Assembly (NCBI GenBank): GCA_003695655.1
Contig: RFIF01000614.1
Location: 1-34,184 of the forward strand
Origin: Cyanobacteria bacterium J069
GTDB lineage: Bacteria > Cyanobacteriota > Cyanobacteriia > Elainellales > Elainellaceae
Direction: 5' to 3'
Length of the DNA stretch: 34,184 nt
The position numbers and the translations under genes were made by a program. Below the pieces are notes generated by a model, which made no database searches, was not told the origin of the DNA, and saw nothing but the letters and a program-made list of their open reading frames with translations. Positions 1 through 8,225 of the stretch are shown here, piece by piece. Every line of letters starts with the position of its first letter. Position 1 is the first letter of the stretch.

Positions 1-181
1 GGCGTGGGAGGTGGGAAGGGTTGGGGGGGAGGGCTTAGGGTTAACGCACTACCCGCCCTGACACAAACCCGACCCGGCAAACAAAAAGCAGGGACAACAT
101 TCAAGTTTCCCTGCCTCAGAGTCTACCAAGACCTGCATCCCTGCGATGCAGCAAATTGGTCACCGATCCTAAAACACCTGG

Positions 182-412
182 CTAAAACACCTGCTCCACT
201 TCGACAATTTCGGGAATGGTTTCGCGCAGCTTGCGCTCAATGCCCATCTTTAGCGTCATTGCCGAGCTGGGGCAAGAGCCGCACGCGCCTTGGAGCCGCA
301 GTTTCACAATGGGCCCATCGAGTTCTACCAGTTCTACGTTGCCCCCATCCGACATGAGGTACGGACGCAGCTCATCCAAAACTTTTTCTACGTTGTCAGT
401 CGTCAGTTCCAT
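182..412 (-). CDS. nfu: NifU C-terminal-domain Fe-S scaffold protein (Nfu-like)
   Basis: 76 aa ORF with [19 protein letters not shown]...[25 protein letters not shown]; CxxC of the NifU C-terminal domain. Confidence 0.93.
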   Translation of the reverse strand: MELTTDNVEKVLDELRPYLMSDGGNVELVELDGPIVKLRLQGACGSCPSSAMTLKMGIERKLRETIPEIVEVEQVF

Positions 413-603
413 ATGTTGTTACCCGTTTTTACCTGAAGATGCGATCGCACAGAGGTATTTACTTTATTGTAAGTGACTGTAAGTGGCAGCTTCCGTCTTC
501 TCTCCAGGGTTCACCTCCGCGACAGCCTCCCAGTCCCGTGAGGGGTCTTAGCCCTATCCCCGTAGATTCCCAGAGGCTTTATACCCCCTGGGTTATCTAA
601 AAC

Positions 604-627
604 ATTAATAAACAGATTAATAAACAG
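604..627. repeat. Perfect 12 bp x2 tandem duplication (ATTAATAAACAG) upstream of the SLOG gene
   Basis: Read directly: attaataaacag|attaataaacag. Confidence 0.95.
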
Positions 628-675
628 AGCGATCGCAACGTCTAAATGCGATAGTAAACACGGAGCCTGCCAGCA

Positions 676-1431
676 ATGATCCTCAGCACATGCAAGATGG
701 ACAACCGCTTTGATATTCAGTTTGAAGGGGGTGCTGTGGCGGTGGCACTCCGGGCTGAGGCCGGCAGTCCGTTACCCCAGGTGCTGGATCAGTTGGGTCT
801 GGTTAAAAAACAGCCTGTGCTGGTCGTTGTGGGGGGCGCAGGCAAGCTGAGTCGCGAAGACCAGGCGCAAGTGCGATCGCTCTTTGTCAAAGTGCTGGCT
901 CCTCTGGCAGAAGCCCTCGGCGCAGCGGTAATTGACGGCGGCACAGATGCGGGCATTATGCGGATGATGGGGCAGGCGCGGCGGCGGACGCGATCGCGGT
1001 TTCCCTTGGTCGGGGTTGCGCCAGAATGCATGGCCATCCTGCCTGGCAGCAGCGCTGCCCATGCCGACGCTGCGCCCCTCGAACCAAACCACACCCATTT
1101 TGTGCTGGTGCCGGGCACCTATTGGGGCGATGAATCAATCTGGATTGCTCAGCTCGCCAGCGTCCTGTCGGACGGGTTGCCGTCGCTAACGGTGTTGATC
1201 AACGGCGGCGAAGTCACCTGGAACGATGCCTCTCAAAATGTGGGGCAGGGACGCCCGCTGCTGGTGATCGCGGGCAGCGGCCGCACGGCTGATGCGCTGG
1301 CGGCGGCGCTGGAGGGTAAAATAACCGATGAGCGTGCCCGCCGCATTGTCGCTTCGGGGTTGATGCAGTCAGTGGATCTACGCAGTTCCGAAGACCTGGC
1401 GCGGATCATTCATGAAATGCTGTCGGCGTAA
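676..1431 (+). CDS. SLOG-superfamily protein, LSDAT/TRPM-like (predicted nucleotide-sensing Rossmannoid)
   Basis: Motifs VVVGGAGKLS, AAVIDGGTDAGIMRMMG, HTHFVLVPGTYWGDESIWI, SLTVLINGGEVTW, RPLLVIAGSGRTAD typical of LSDAT_prok/TRPM SLOG domains. Confidence 0.82.
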   Translation: MILSTCKMDNRFDIQFEGGAVAVALRAEAGSPLPQVLDQLGLVKKQPVLVVVGGAGKLSREDQAQVRSLFVKVLAPLAEALGAAVIDGGTDAGIMRMMGQARRRTRSRFPLVGVAPECMAILPGSSAAHADAAPLEPNHTHFVLVPGTYWGDESIWIAQLASVLSDGLPSLTVLINGGEVTWNDASQNVGQGRPLLVIAGSGRTADALAAALEGKITDERARRIVASGLMQSVDLRSSEDLARIIHEMLSA

Positions 1432-1622
1432 GTGGCCCTCTCGATTGGATCTTCCTGACTGGGCCCGATCATCTTAAATTTTGTGGATGTAAATTTCGTC
1501 CTGTGTAAAATTCTGCCTAGAATTAGGGCTGAATTGACAGGTCTGCCATCTAATTTTACTTAGGTTTTACTTAAGACTTGAGGGGGCGACCCCCGACTTC
1601 TCATAATTTTTTAGGGTGAGTC

Positions 1623-2174
1623 ATGTCCAAAGATCCTTACCGTGACCAGCTTAAGCAAGAGTTTGGAACGCTGTTTGACACGCTCAAGCTGGATGAAACT
1701 CAGCGACACTACCTGCGATCGCGCTGGTTAGACCAGGTGCTGTGGATGGAAGGCAAGGCTGGCAAAGCCCGCGATCGCTACTATCGGCTGCGGCTGACGA
1801 CGATTATCGGTGGGGTGCTGGTGCCTGTGCTGGTCAGCTTAAACAACATCGGCAATCGCAATCTGGATGTGACCGTCCGCTGGTCTACCGTCGGCATCAG
1901 CACCGTCGTTGCCGCCTGCGCCGCCGTCGAGGAATTCTTTAAGTATGGCGAGCGCTGGCGACACTATCGCCGCAGTGTCGAATCGCTCAAAACCCAGGGC
2001 TGGCAGTTTTCACAGCTCACCGGGCTATACACCCAATATCCCAACCACGAAGACGCCTTCGACTTTTTTGCCAGTCAGATCGAAGACATCATTCAAAAAG
2101 ACGTGGAAATCTACTCCACAACCGTCGCTCTGGCGCAAAAGCATGAGGAAGGGGCGAAGCAGGGGCAATTCTAA
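1623..2174 (+). CDS. DUF4231/SLATT-type two-TM membrane protein
   Basis: 183 aa; charged N-terminus, hydrophobic segments TTIIGGVLVPVLVSLN and WSTVGISTVVAACAAVEEFF, then WRHYRRSVESLKTQGWQF typical of DUF4231/SLATT. Confidence 0.8.
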   Translation: MSKDPYRDQLKQEFGTLFDTLKLDETQRHYLRSRWLDQVLWMEGKAGKARDRYYRLRLTTIIGGVLVPVLVSLNNIGNRNLDVTVRWSTVGISTVVAACAAVEEFFKYGERWRHYRRSVESLKTQGWQFSQLTGLYTQYPNHEDAFDFFASQIEDIIQKDVEIYSTTVALAQKHEEGAKQGQF

Positions 2175-2204
2175 AATATCTAACGCCGGAGTGCCCTCCT
2201 GCCG

Positions 2205-2849
2205 CTACTCTCGCTTTAGCCAGATGCCCCGCAGGCCTGCCTGCGTCGCGCCTTCATAGTCTTCGCGGAAGCTGTCGCCGACGTGCCAGGCGGCGGCTGG
2301 TGAGCATTCATGCTTTTTGAGCGCCAGATGAAAGATTTGGGCATCAGGCTTAGAGACGCCTGCCTCGGTAGAAATCGTTACTGAAGAAAAATAGTCTGCC
2401 AGATCCAATGCTGCCAAGACGCTGTGAATCCGCGAGTCAAAGTTGGACAGCACGCCCAGTTCCACACCGCGATCGCGCCACTGGTTTAGCGTGTTGAGTG
2501 TATCGGCATAGACAAACCACGGATCAGCCGCCGCAAAGTGGTCATATAGCGCGCTGAAAAATGCGGAGAAATCCCCAAACTGGTTTAGCACTCCGACTTC
2601 TTGAAACGTCTCAGCGGCGATCGCCCACCACCAGGCATATTCTCGGTCGGCAATTTCCGTTGGGTCAGTCCCCGGAAACGCCATCGGCGTCGCGGCCTTA
2701 AAGCTTTTGAAAAACGCCCGATCCACAGCCGTCGGCTCCACTGCTACGCCAAACCGTTTGGCCAGGTCAGCATACACCGCACCCACACTGCCCCGCACAC
2801 CAAACAGCGTACCAACTGCATCGAAGAAGATCACTTTGGGAAGGGGCAT
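2205..2849 (-). CDS. HAD-superfamily hydrolase (HAD-IA)
   Basis: FFDAVGTLFGVRG motif I, LGVLSNFDSR motif II, SKPDAQIF and HVGDSFREDYEGATQAGLRGIWL motifs III/IV. Confidence 0.9.
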   Translation of the reverse strand: MPLPKVIFFDAVGTLFGVRGSVGAVYADLAKRFGVAVEPTAVDRAFFKSFKAATPMAFPGTDPTEIADREYAWWWAIAAETFQEVGVLNQFGDFSAFFSALYDHFAAADPWFVYADTLNTLNQWRDRGVELGVLSNFDSRIHSVLAALDLADYFSSVTISTEAGVSKPDAQIFHLALKKHECSPAAAWHVGDSFREDYEGATQAGLRGIWLKRE

Positions 2850-3052
2850 TGGAGGGGTTAGGGGCTAGGGTTGGGGGTTAGGGGTGGTGCAGAGCGGCGG
2901 TAAAGAGAAAAGACATCATACATAGAGTTGGGAAACTGGACTGATTGGTTCAGAATCAGGAATCAGGAACCAGCAACCCCCAACCCCTTGCGCGCTAGTG
3001 TTGCGGAGCATCAGTTCTCAACTTCTAACCCCCAATCCCTAATCCCCACCCC

Positions 3053-4243
3053 CTAATTCGCCAGCAGATCGCGAATCGGCTTGGTTACCCAGTTCAGCCC
3101 GACTTTAATCTGGTGGTCAAAGGTGGGCATCCGGTAGAGATAGGCCAGGCGGCGAAACAGGTGCGCGGTCGGGCCATCGAGGGAAACGCCCAGTCCCGTA
3201 AGGGTGGCTTCAGAGGTGCCCAGGGAGAGCATTTCGCCGAGGTGCTGATAGCGAAACGGCAGCAGGGGGCGATCGCTCATCGAGGCCCAGAGATTCCACC
3301 CGGCATAGTCTGCCGCCTGAAACGCAGCCTGAGCAGTTGCGGGAACCCGCTGCCCGTCGGCATCTTGACACTCGGCCAGGTCGCCCAGCGCAAACACCTC
3401 CGGGTAGTCTACCACTTGCAGCGTCGGGGCTACGAGGATCTGCCCGCGCTCGTTTTGCGGCAGGGGCAGCGTTTTAACAAAGTCAGGAACTTTAGTACCC
3501 ACCGTCCACAGGACAATATCGACCGGAATGGTGTCCACCTTGCCTTTATAGTCAAGCGCGATGCTGTCGGCGTTTACACTCTCGACCTGAGTTTCCAGAT
3601 CAATCCAAACGCCTCGTTTCTCTAGCGCTTTGGTAGCGGCATCGCGATTAAAGCTGGGGGAGTTGCGGAGAATCTGATCGCCCAGCTCCACCAGGCGCAA
3701 CCGGCCGCGATCGCCCAGTCGGTCGGCTAGCTTGCAGGCGAGTTCTACGCCGCTGTAGCCCGCGCCCACGATCGCCACGCGAATCCGGTCGGCGGGTGAA
3801 GCTTCTAAGAGCCGCAGCTTTTCTTGGAGACGATAGGCATCTTCGATCGTGCGAAAGGCGATCGCGTGCTCTGCCACACCCGGAGCCATCGTCAGCGGTG
3901 TCTCGCCGCCCAGCGCCAGCACCAGCCGATCGTAGGATAGCGTCGTGCCGTCTTGCAGGTGCACCTGGTGTGCCGTTACGTCTACTTGGGCGATCGCCCC
4001 CTGGTGAAACTGTACGCCCGTATTGGCTAGCAGCTCCGAAAACGGTGGAGCCACCTCCCAGGTTTGCAGTTCCCCCGTGACCAGCTCATAGAGTAAGGGC
4101 AAAAACAAAAAGCGATCGCGCTGATCAATCAGCACAATCTCTGGCTTGGCACCAGCCCAGGGCAACTGGCTGAGGCGCAGGGCGGTGTAGAGTCCGCCAA
4201 ACCCGCCGCCCAAAATGCAAATACGGTCAGAACGCTGGGTCAT
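3053..4243 (-). CDS. NAD(P)/FAD-dependent oxidoreductase, type II NADH dehydrogenase family (NdbB-like)
   Basis: N-terminal ICILGGGFGGLYTALRL dinucleotide fold, AIVGAGYSGVELACKLAD, VFALGDLAEC...PATAQAAFQ NDH-2 motifs. Confidence 0.88.
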   Translation of the reverse strand: MTQRSDRICILGGGFGGLYTALRLSQLPWAGAKPEIVLIDQRDRFLFLPLLYELVTGELQTWEVAPPFSELLANTGVQFHQGAIAQVDVTAHQVHLQDGTTLSYDRLVLALGGETPLTMAPGVAEHAIAFRTIEDAYRLQEKLRLLEASPADRIRVAIVGAGYSGVELACKLADRLGDRGRLRLVELGDQILRNSPSFNRDAATKALEKRGVWIDLETQVESVNADSIALDYKGKVDTIPVDIVLWTVGTKVPDFVKTLPLPQNERGQILVAPTLQVVDYPEVFALGDLAECQDADGQRVPATAQAAFQAADYAGWNLWASMSDRPLLPFRYQHLGEMLSLGTSEATLTGLGVSLDGPTAHLFRRLAYLYRMPTFDHQIKVGLNWVTKPIRDLLAN

Positions 4244-4336
4244 ACAAAAAGTTGAAAGCGGGCATCCCCTTTAGGATATCGCAGGTTTTGGGGGGCAGGT
4301 TTCAGGAGTCAGGGGTAAGGTTTCAGGTTTCAGGGG

Positions 4337-4669
4337 TCAGGATTTCCAGCCAGCGGCGGCGCGATCGAGCACATAGGCGGCGACCGATGCAATTTCCTCA
4401 GCCGTTAGTTTGTCCTGATAGGCAGACATGTTGGCCTTGCCATTGGCGACAATTTGGGCGATCGCCTCTGCGGTGGCATACCCGTTTTTCTCCAGAGCAG
4501 GCTGCTTTAAATTCTTACCCCGGCGAATGATGTTTCCCCCGTTGACATGACAGCCCGCGCAATGCACGTCGAACACCTTTGCACCAGTTTCCAGATTGGC
4601 AGCGTGAACTGGAAATGACACGCTAAAGGTGAGCAAAAATGAGAGAATTACGATGAAAAAAAGACGCAT
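4337..4669 (-). CDS. Cytochrome c6-family protein (possibly c6B/C-type paralog)
   Basis: Signal peptide, CAGCH haem motif, GGNIIRRGKNLKQPAL, NMSAY, C-terminal VAAYVLDRAAAGW. Confidence 0.88.
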   Translation of the reverse strand: MRLFFIVILSFLLTFSVSFPVHAANLETGAKVFDVHCAGCHVNGGNIIRRGKNLKQPALEKNGYATAEAIAQIVANGKANMSAYQDKLTAEEIASVAAYVLDRAAAGWKS

Positions 4670-4768
4670 TTTTGGATTTTAGATTTAGCTTGACCCCCGA
4701 CTCTTGCCCTCCTGTATCTGCCCCCTCATATCTCTTGCATCTTCTTGTATCTTATGAAAACTTTCCGG

Positions 4769-4908
4769 TAAACCACGCAGGCTAAACCACGCAGGCAGGT
4801 TTTGTTTATATCACTGCGGTTTTAACCGCCTATTTTAACCGCCTAGGGTAAAAGATCGGTCAATTAGCTGCACCGTGTCAATCAATTAACCTTTGTCTAA
4901 CCTTTGTC
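4769..4908. repeat. Cluster of short tandem duplications: 14 bp x2 (4769-4796), 13 bp x2 (4820-4845), 11 bp x2 (4887-4908)
   Basis: taaacc acgcaggc x2; ttttaaccgccta x2; taacctttgtc x2, all perfect. Confidence 0.93.
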
Positions 4909-5043
4909 AACCAATTAACCTTTCAGCTAACCATTTTGAAAACGCGGTGTTTTCTAGGCACTAGCTGGGCTGCCTGGTTTCGATTGAAGCAGGTTTCTAG
5001 AAGGATTGGGTTCTTGCGACCTGGCACCGATTGCCTAAAACCT

Positions 5044-5085
5044 GTATCCGCTTCTACGGAACCGCCCATCCAAATCCGTTAAGGT
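5044..5085 (+). promoter_or_regulatory. NtcA-activated class II-type promoter: GTA-N8-TAC (5044-5057), 22 nt, TAAGGT (5080-5085)
   Basis: GTAtccgcttcTAC followed after exactly 22 nt by a TAN3T -10 box; upstream of a NtcB-like gene. Confidence 0.75.
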
Positions 5086-5159
5086 CAAAACAACTTAGGA
5101 TAATGTCATCTGAATTACATTACCTAGAGACTCCTTAGGCAAAACCGGGAATTAATGCA

Positions 5160-6113
5160 ATGCGCCTAGAGCAGTTGAGGGCATTTTTGGCGGTGGCAGA
5201 TACGGGTAGCTTTCAGCAGGCAGCGTTGCGGTGTCATGTGACGCAATCAACCGTGAGTCGCCAGATTCAGTCTCTGGAGGCAGATCTGGGAATTACCCTG
5301 TTTCACCGCAGCACCCAGGCGAAGCTGACGGTGGCGGGCGATCGCCTGCTGCCGCGCGTCCGCAAAATCTGTCAAGAATGGGCGACTGCCTCCCAAGAAC
5401 TGGAAGAGTTGCGGGCCGGTAAGCAGCCAGAGCTGTGTGTGGCGGCGATTCACTCGCTGTGTGCCTATGCGCTGCCGCCTGTGCTCCAACAATTCTGCCA
5501 GGACTATCCAGAGGTGCAGCTCCGGGTGACGGCGCTGGGCAGCGATCGCGCTCTCAAGGTGCTGCGCGACGGCCTGGTCGATTTGGCAATTGTGATGAAT
5601 AATCGCTTCGTTGCCAGCAGTCCCGAAGTCGTTGTGGAAGTGCTGTATGACGAGCCGATTAAGCTCCTGATGGCGGCAGATCATCCGCTGGCAGGCTACA
5701 ATGCGGTGCCCTGGGCAGAACTGGCCCGCTATCCCCAGGTTGTATTCAAAGACGGCTATGGGATGCAGCGGATTGTGCAGGAGCAGTTTATCCGCCGGGG
5801 CACACCGCTGCGGACGGCGCTTGAGCTAAATACGCCCGATGCTTTTCGCGGCGTGGTGCGCCAGGGTGAAATGCTGGCGCTGCTGCCGGAGTCGGCCCTG
5901 ATTGAAGCGTATGACGATCCGGCTCTGGCCATTCGGCCCGTCGCTTCGGATGACGGGTCATCGCTGAGCGACCCGCCTCTGACGCGCCAGGTGGTGATGG
6001 TGACGACGAGCGATCGCCTGCAAATTCCGCCGATCCGCCATTTCTACAACCTCATCCTGTCGCAATTGCCGCAGTCTATCCGCCAGCAGTCACTCTCAAC
6101 TGTGGCGCATTAA
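5160..6113 (+). CDS. ntcB: LysR-family transcriptional regulator, NtcB-like (nitrogen assimilation activator)
   Basis: MRLEQLRAFLAVADTGSFQQAALRCHVTQSTVSRQIQSLEADLGITLFHR LysR HTH; upstream NtcA-type promoter; followed by a CnaT-like gene. Confidence 0.78.
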   Translation: MRLEQLRAFLAVADTGSFQQAALRCHVTQSTVSRQIQSLEADLGITLFHRSTQAKLTVAGDRLLPRVRKICQEWATASQELEELRAGKQPELCVAAIHSLCAYALPPVLQQFCQDYPEVQLRVTALGSDRALKVLRDGLVDLAIVMNNRFVASSPEVVVEVLYDEPIKLLMAADHPLAGYNAVPWAELARYPQVVFKDGYGMQRIVQEQFIRRGTPLRTALELNTPDAFRGVVRQGEMLALLPESALIEAYDDPALAIRPVASDDGSSLSDPPLTRQVVMVTTSDRLQIPPIRHFYNLILSQLPQSIRQQSLSTVAH

Positions 6114-6187
6114 GGGTTTCCCGGTTTCATGCAAGACTTGACCAAAGTCATTCTTCCTGTTTGCCCCCATGTTTCTCCTTTTCTGGC

Positions 6188-7282
6188 ATGAGCTACGCCT
6201 TTAGAACCCTGCTGCGAAAGGTAGGCAGCGGCCCCCACACTAGCCAAGACCTGACTCGCGAAGAAGCGGCAGCCGCGACGCGCATGATGCTGCTGCAAGA
6301 GGCAACGCCGGCCCAGATCGGCGCGTTTATGATTGCCCACCGCATCAAGCGACCGACCGGAACCGAGCTGGCGGGAATGCTGGATGCCTACGACGAGCTG
6401 GCACCCCGGCTCCAGTCCATTGGCGATCGCCCCGTACTCATCCTCAACGCACCCTATGACGGGCGCGATCGCACGCTGCCCCTGAGTTTGGTCACTGCGC
6501 TGCTGCTGGTTGCTGCTGGCCAGCCCGTGATTCAGCATGGCGGCGGCATCATGCCCACCAAAGAAGGAGTTCCGCTGGCGGCGCTGTGGGCCGGGCTAGG
6601 CGTCGATTGGATGACACTTTCTCTGGCTCAGGTGCAGGGTGTCCTGGAGACCACAGGCATCGGCTTTGTTTACATGCCCGGCCACTTTCCACTAGGGCAA
6701 GCGCTGGTCGAATATCGCGACCAAATCGGCAAACGCCCACCCTTTGCCACGCTGGAGCTGATGTGGTCGCCCTACGCCGGGTCTGGCCATGTAGTAGTGG
6801 GATTTGTCCATCCGCCGACGGAGGGCATGGCCCGGTCAGCCTTTGCCCTGCGTGGCACCGCCGTCTACACCACAGTCAAAGGACTGGAAGGAAGCTGCGA
6901 CCTGCCGCGTGAGCGCACCGCCATCATTGGGCTGGGTGCAACTGGGCTGGGTGCGGGTGTCCCGGCGCTGGGTGCGGGTGTCCCGGCGGGCGAAATAGAG
7001 CGGCTGCATCTCCATCCTTATGACTATGGCATGGGTGGCAAAAATGTGCCGCTGGCTAGTCCTGCGGCGGCGGTCGAAGATATGTTAGAAGTCTTGCAGG
7101 GCAAGCCATGTGAGCTGCGCGAGTCGGTGCTATGGAATGCGGGCTTTTATCTGTGGCGCTGTGGCAAAGCTGGAGAGATGCATGAGGCGATCGCTCTCGC
7201 TGCCCATCTGCTCGACCAGGGTGCCGCCTGGCAAGCCCTCGTTCGCCTCCGCCAAGCCACCAGCACGCCTTGCCCGGTCTAG
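6188..7282 (+). CDS. Anthranilate phosphoribosyltransferase-family protein (CnaT-like)
   Basis: GPHTSQDLTREEAAAATRMMLLQEATPAQIGAFMIAHRIKRPTGTELAGMLDAY and VIQHGGGIMPTKEGV; position directly after ntcB matches cnaT of Anabaena. Confidence 0.78.
   Translation: MSYAFRTLLRKVGSGPHTSQDLTREEAAAATRMMLLQEATPAQIGAFMIAHRIKRPTGTELAGMLDAYDELAPRLQSIGDRPVLILNAPYDGRDRTLPLSLVTALLLVAAGQPVIQHGGGIMPTKEGVPLAALWAGLGVDWMTLSLAQVQGVLETTGIGFVYMPGHFPLGQALVEYRDQIGKRPPFATLELMWSPYAGSGHVVVGFVHPPTEGMARSAFALRGTAVYTTVKGLEGSCDLPRERTAIIGLGATGLGAGVPALGAGVPAGEIERLHLHPYDYGMGGKNVPLASPAAAVEDMLEVLQGKPCELRESVLWNAGFYLWRCGKAGEMHEAIALAAHLLDQGAAWQALVRLRQATSTPCPV
6946..6987 (+). repeat. Perfect 21 bp x2 in-frame tandem duplication (LGAGVPA x2) within the CnaT-like gene
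   Basis: gctgggtgcgggtgtcccggc repeated twice contiguously. Confidence 0.95.
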
Positions 7283-7337
7283 TCCCTGTCTAGACCGACC
7301 TAAGTGAGCAACGGCCTTCCTCCTTCATCCCCTCTCC

Positions 7338-7506
7338 TGCCCCAACCCGGTGGGGGGTCTGACTCTCGTGCGGGTCACTCCTCAACCGGTCTATGCTCGA
7401 AGCACAGCCCCGCTCCGGTATCCGTTAGCCTGCCCAGGCTGCTTTCATCCGTACTTTCACGCAGGACTATCTTAACTAGGGATGTAGTCCAACAGGGTCG
7501 TGACTG
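7338..7506 (+). ncRNA. Candidate structured noncoding RNA (several short stems; HEARO/omegaRNA-like is a hypothesis only; strand assumed from neighbouring genes)
   Basis: No convincing ORF; ordered hairpins: CCCC/GGGG, ACCGG(7385)/CCGGT(7415) enclosing CTATGCT-CGA-AGCACAG, AGCCT-gccc-AGGCT (7427-7440), GGACTATC...GATGTAGTCC (7464-7490). Confidence 0.4.
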
Positions 7507-7554
7507 ATGCCGATAGCGGGTGCGGGGGATGAGGAGTTATTGACAGGATTGAAA

Positions 7555-8118
7555 ATGCCTAAACTGCAACCAATACAGCTTGAAGATGGTAGCGTGATCT
7601 ACGTCGAGGCGACGGATGACATACAGGCCGTTTCACCATCTCCGTATGACAGCGGGAATGGTGCTGCGTATCCATCTGAACCGACTGAAGAAACGACTCG
7701 CACGTCCAAAGGATGGCATCGACCCAACCCAAACAACCAAATGGCGCAAAGCTTTCAGGCGATCGAAAGCACGATTAAAACCTACACACAGTACACGCTC
7801 AATGCCTTTCGTGATGCCGCAATGGCTGATGTAAAGCGGGTCACGCTGGAGTTTGGGGTGAATGTTAGTGGTGTGGGCGGTGTGCCTTACATCGCCACTG
7901 GCACGGCGGGCTGCAATATCAAAGTCGTCGTCGAATGTGCCTTTCCTGAGCGGACAGCACCTGAAGCGATCGCCTCTCAGGTGGCCCCATCGCCAGCAGC
8001 CATACCCCCCGCTCCAGCCTCCCAACCATTCAGAGAACCCTCGCTCGCCGCAGGGCATCACGCTGCACATCCCCCAAACGGGGTGAAACCACCGCCACCG
8101 CCGCGATCGCCCTCATAG
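7555..8118 (+). CDS. Trypco1-like (trypsin-co-occurring domain / CU044_2847 family) protein with Pro-rich tail
   Basis: MPKLQPIQLEDGSVIYVEATDD...AMADVKRVTLEFGVNVSGVGGVPYIATGTAGCNIKVVVEC matches the Trypco1 pattern; start M at 7555 preferred over 7507. Confidence 0.72.
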   Translation: MPKLQPIQLEDGSVIYVEATDDIQAVSPSPYDSGNGAAYPSEPTEETTRTSKGWHRPNPNNQMAQSFQAIESTIKTYTQYTLNAFRDAAMADVKRVTLEFGVNVSGVGGVPYIATGTAGCNIKVVVECAFPERTAPEAIASQVAPSPAAIPPAPASQPFREPSLAAGHHAAHPPNGVKPPPPPRSPS

Positions 8119-8225
8119 ACCCTAAACGGCGATCGATTTTTAGAATGATCTAAAGCGGGATGACTGGGAACTTTATGCCAAATCATTCCGCTGTTTTCGC
8201 AGCACCACTTGCGGTTCTGAAATGC

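Noticed and set aside
4-476. ORFs 4..357(+) and 216..476(+)
   Set aside because: Antisense/overlapping to the clear Nfu gene; composition without recognisable domain.
772-1138. Three minus-strand ORFs within the SLOG gene
   Set aside because: Shadow ORFs caused by high-GC coding sequence on the plus strand.
3113-4080. Plus-strand ORFs of 170 and 94 aa over the NDH-2 gene
   Set aside because: Antisense shadows of a well-supported CDS; low-complexity basic translations.
5247-5684. 145 aa minus-strand ORF within ntcB
   Set aside because: Antisense shadow; no family resemblance.
7338-7506. Considered as a group II intron remnant
   Set aside because: No recognisable domain V (GAGCCGTATGCGG...-type) sequence and no reverse transcriptase; left as a generic structured-RNA candidate.
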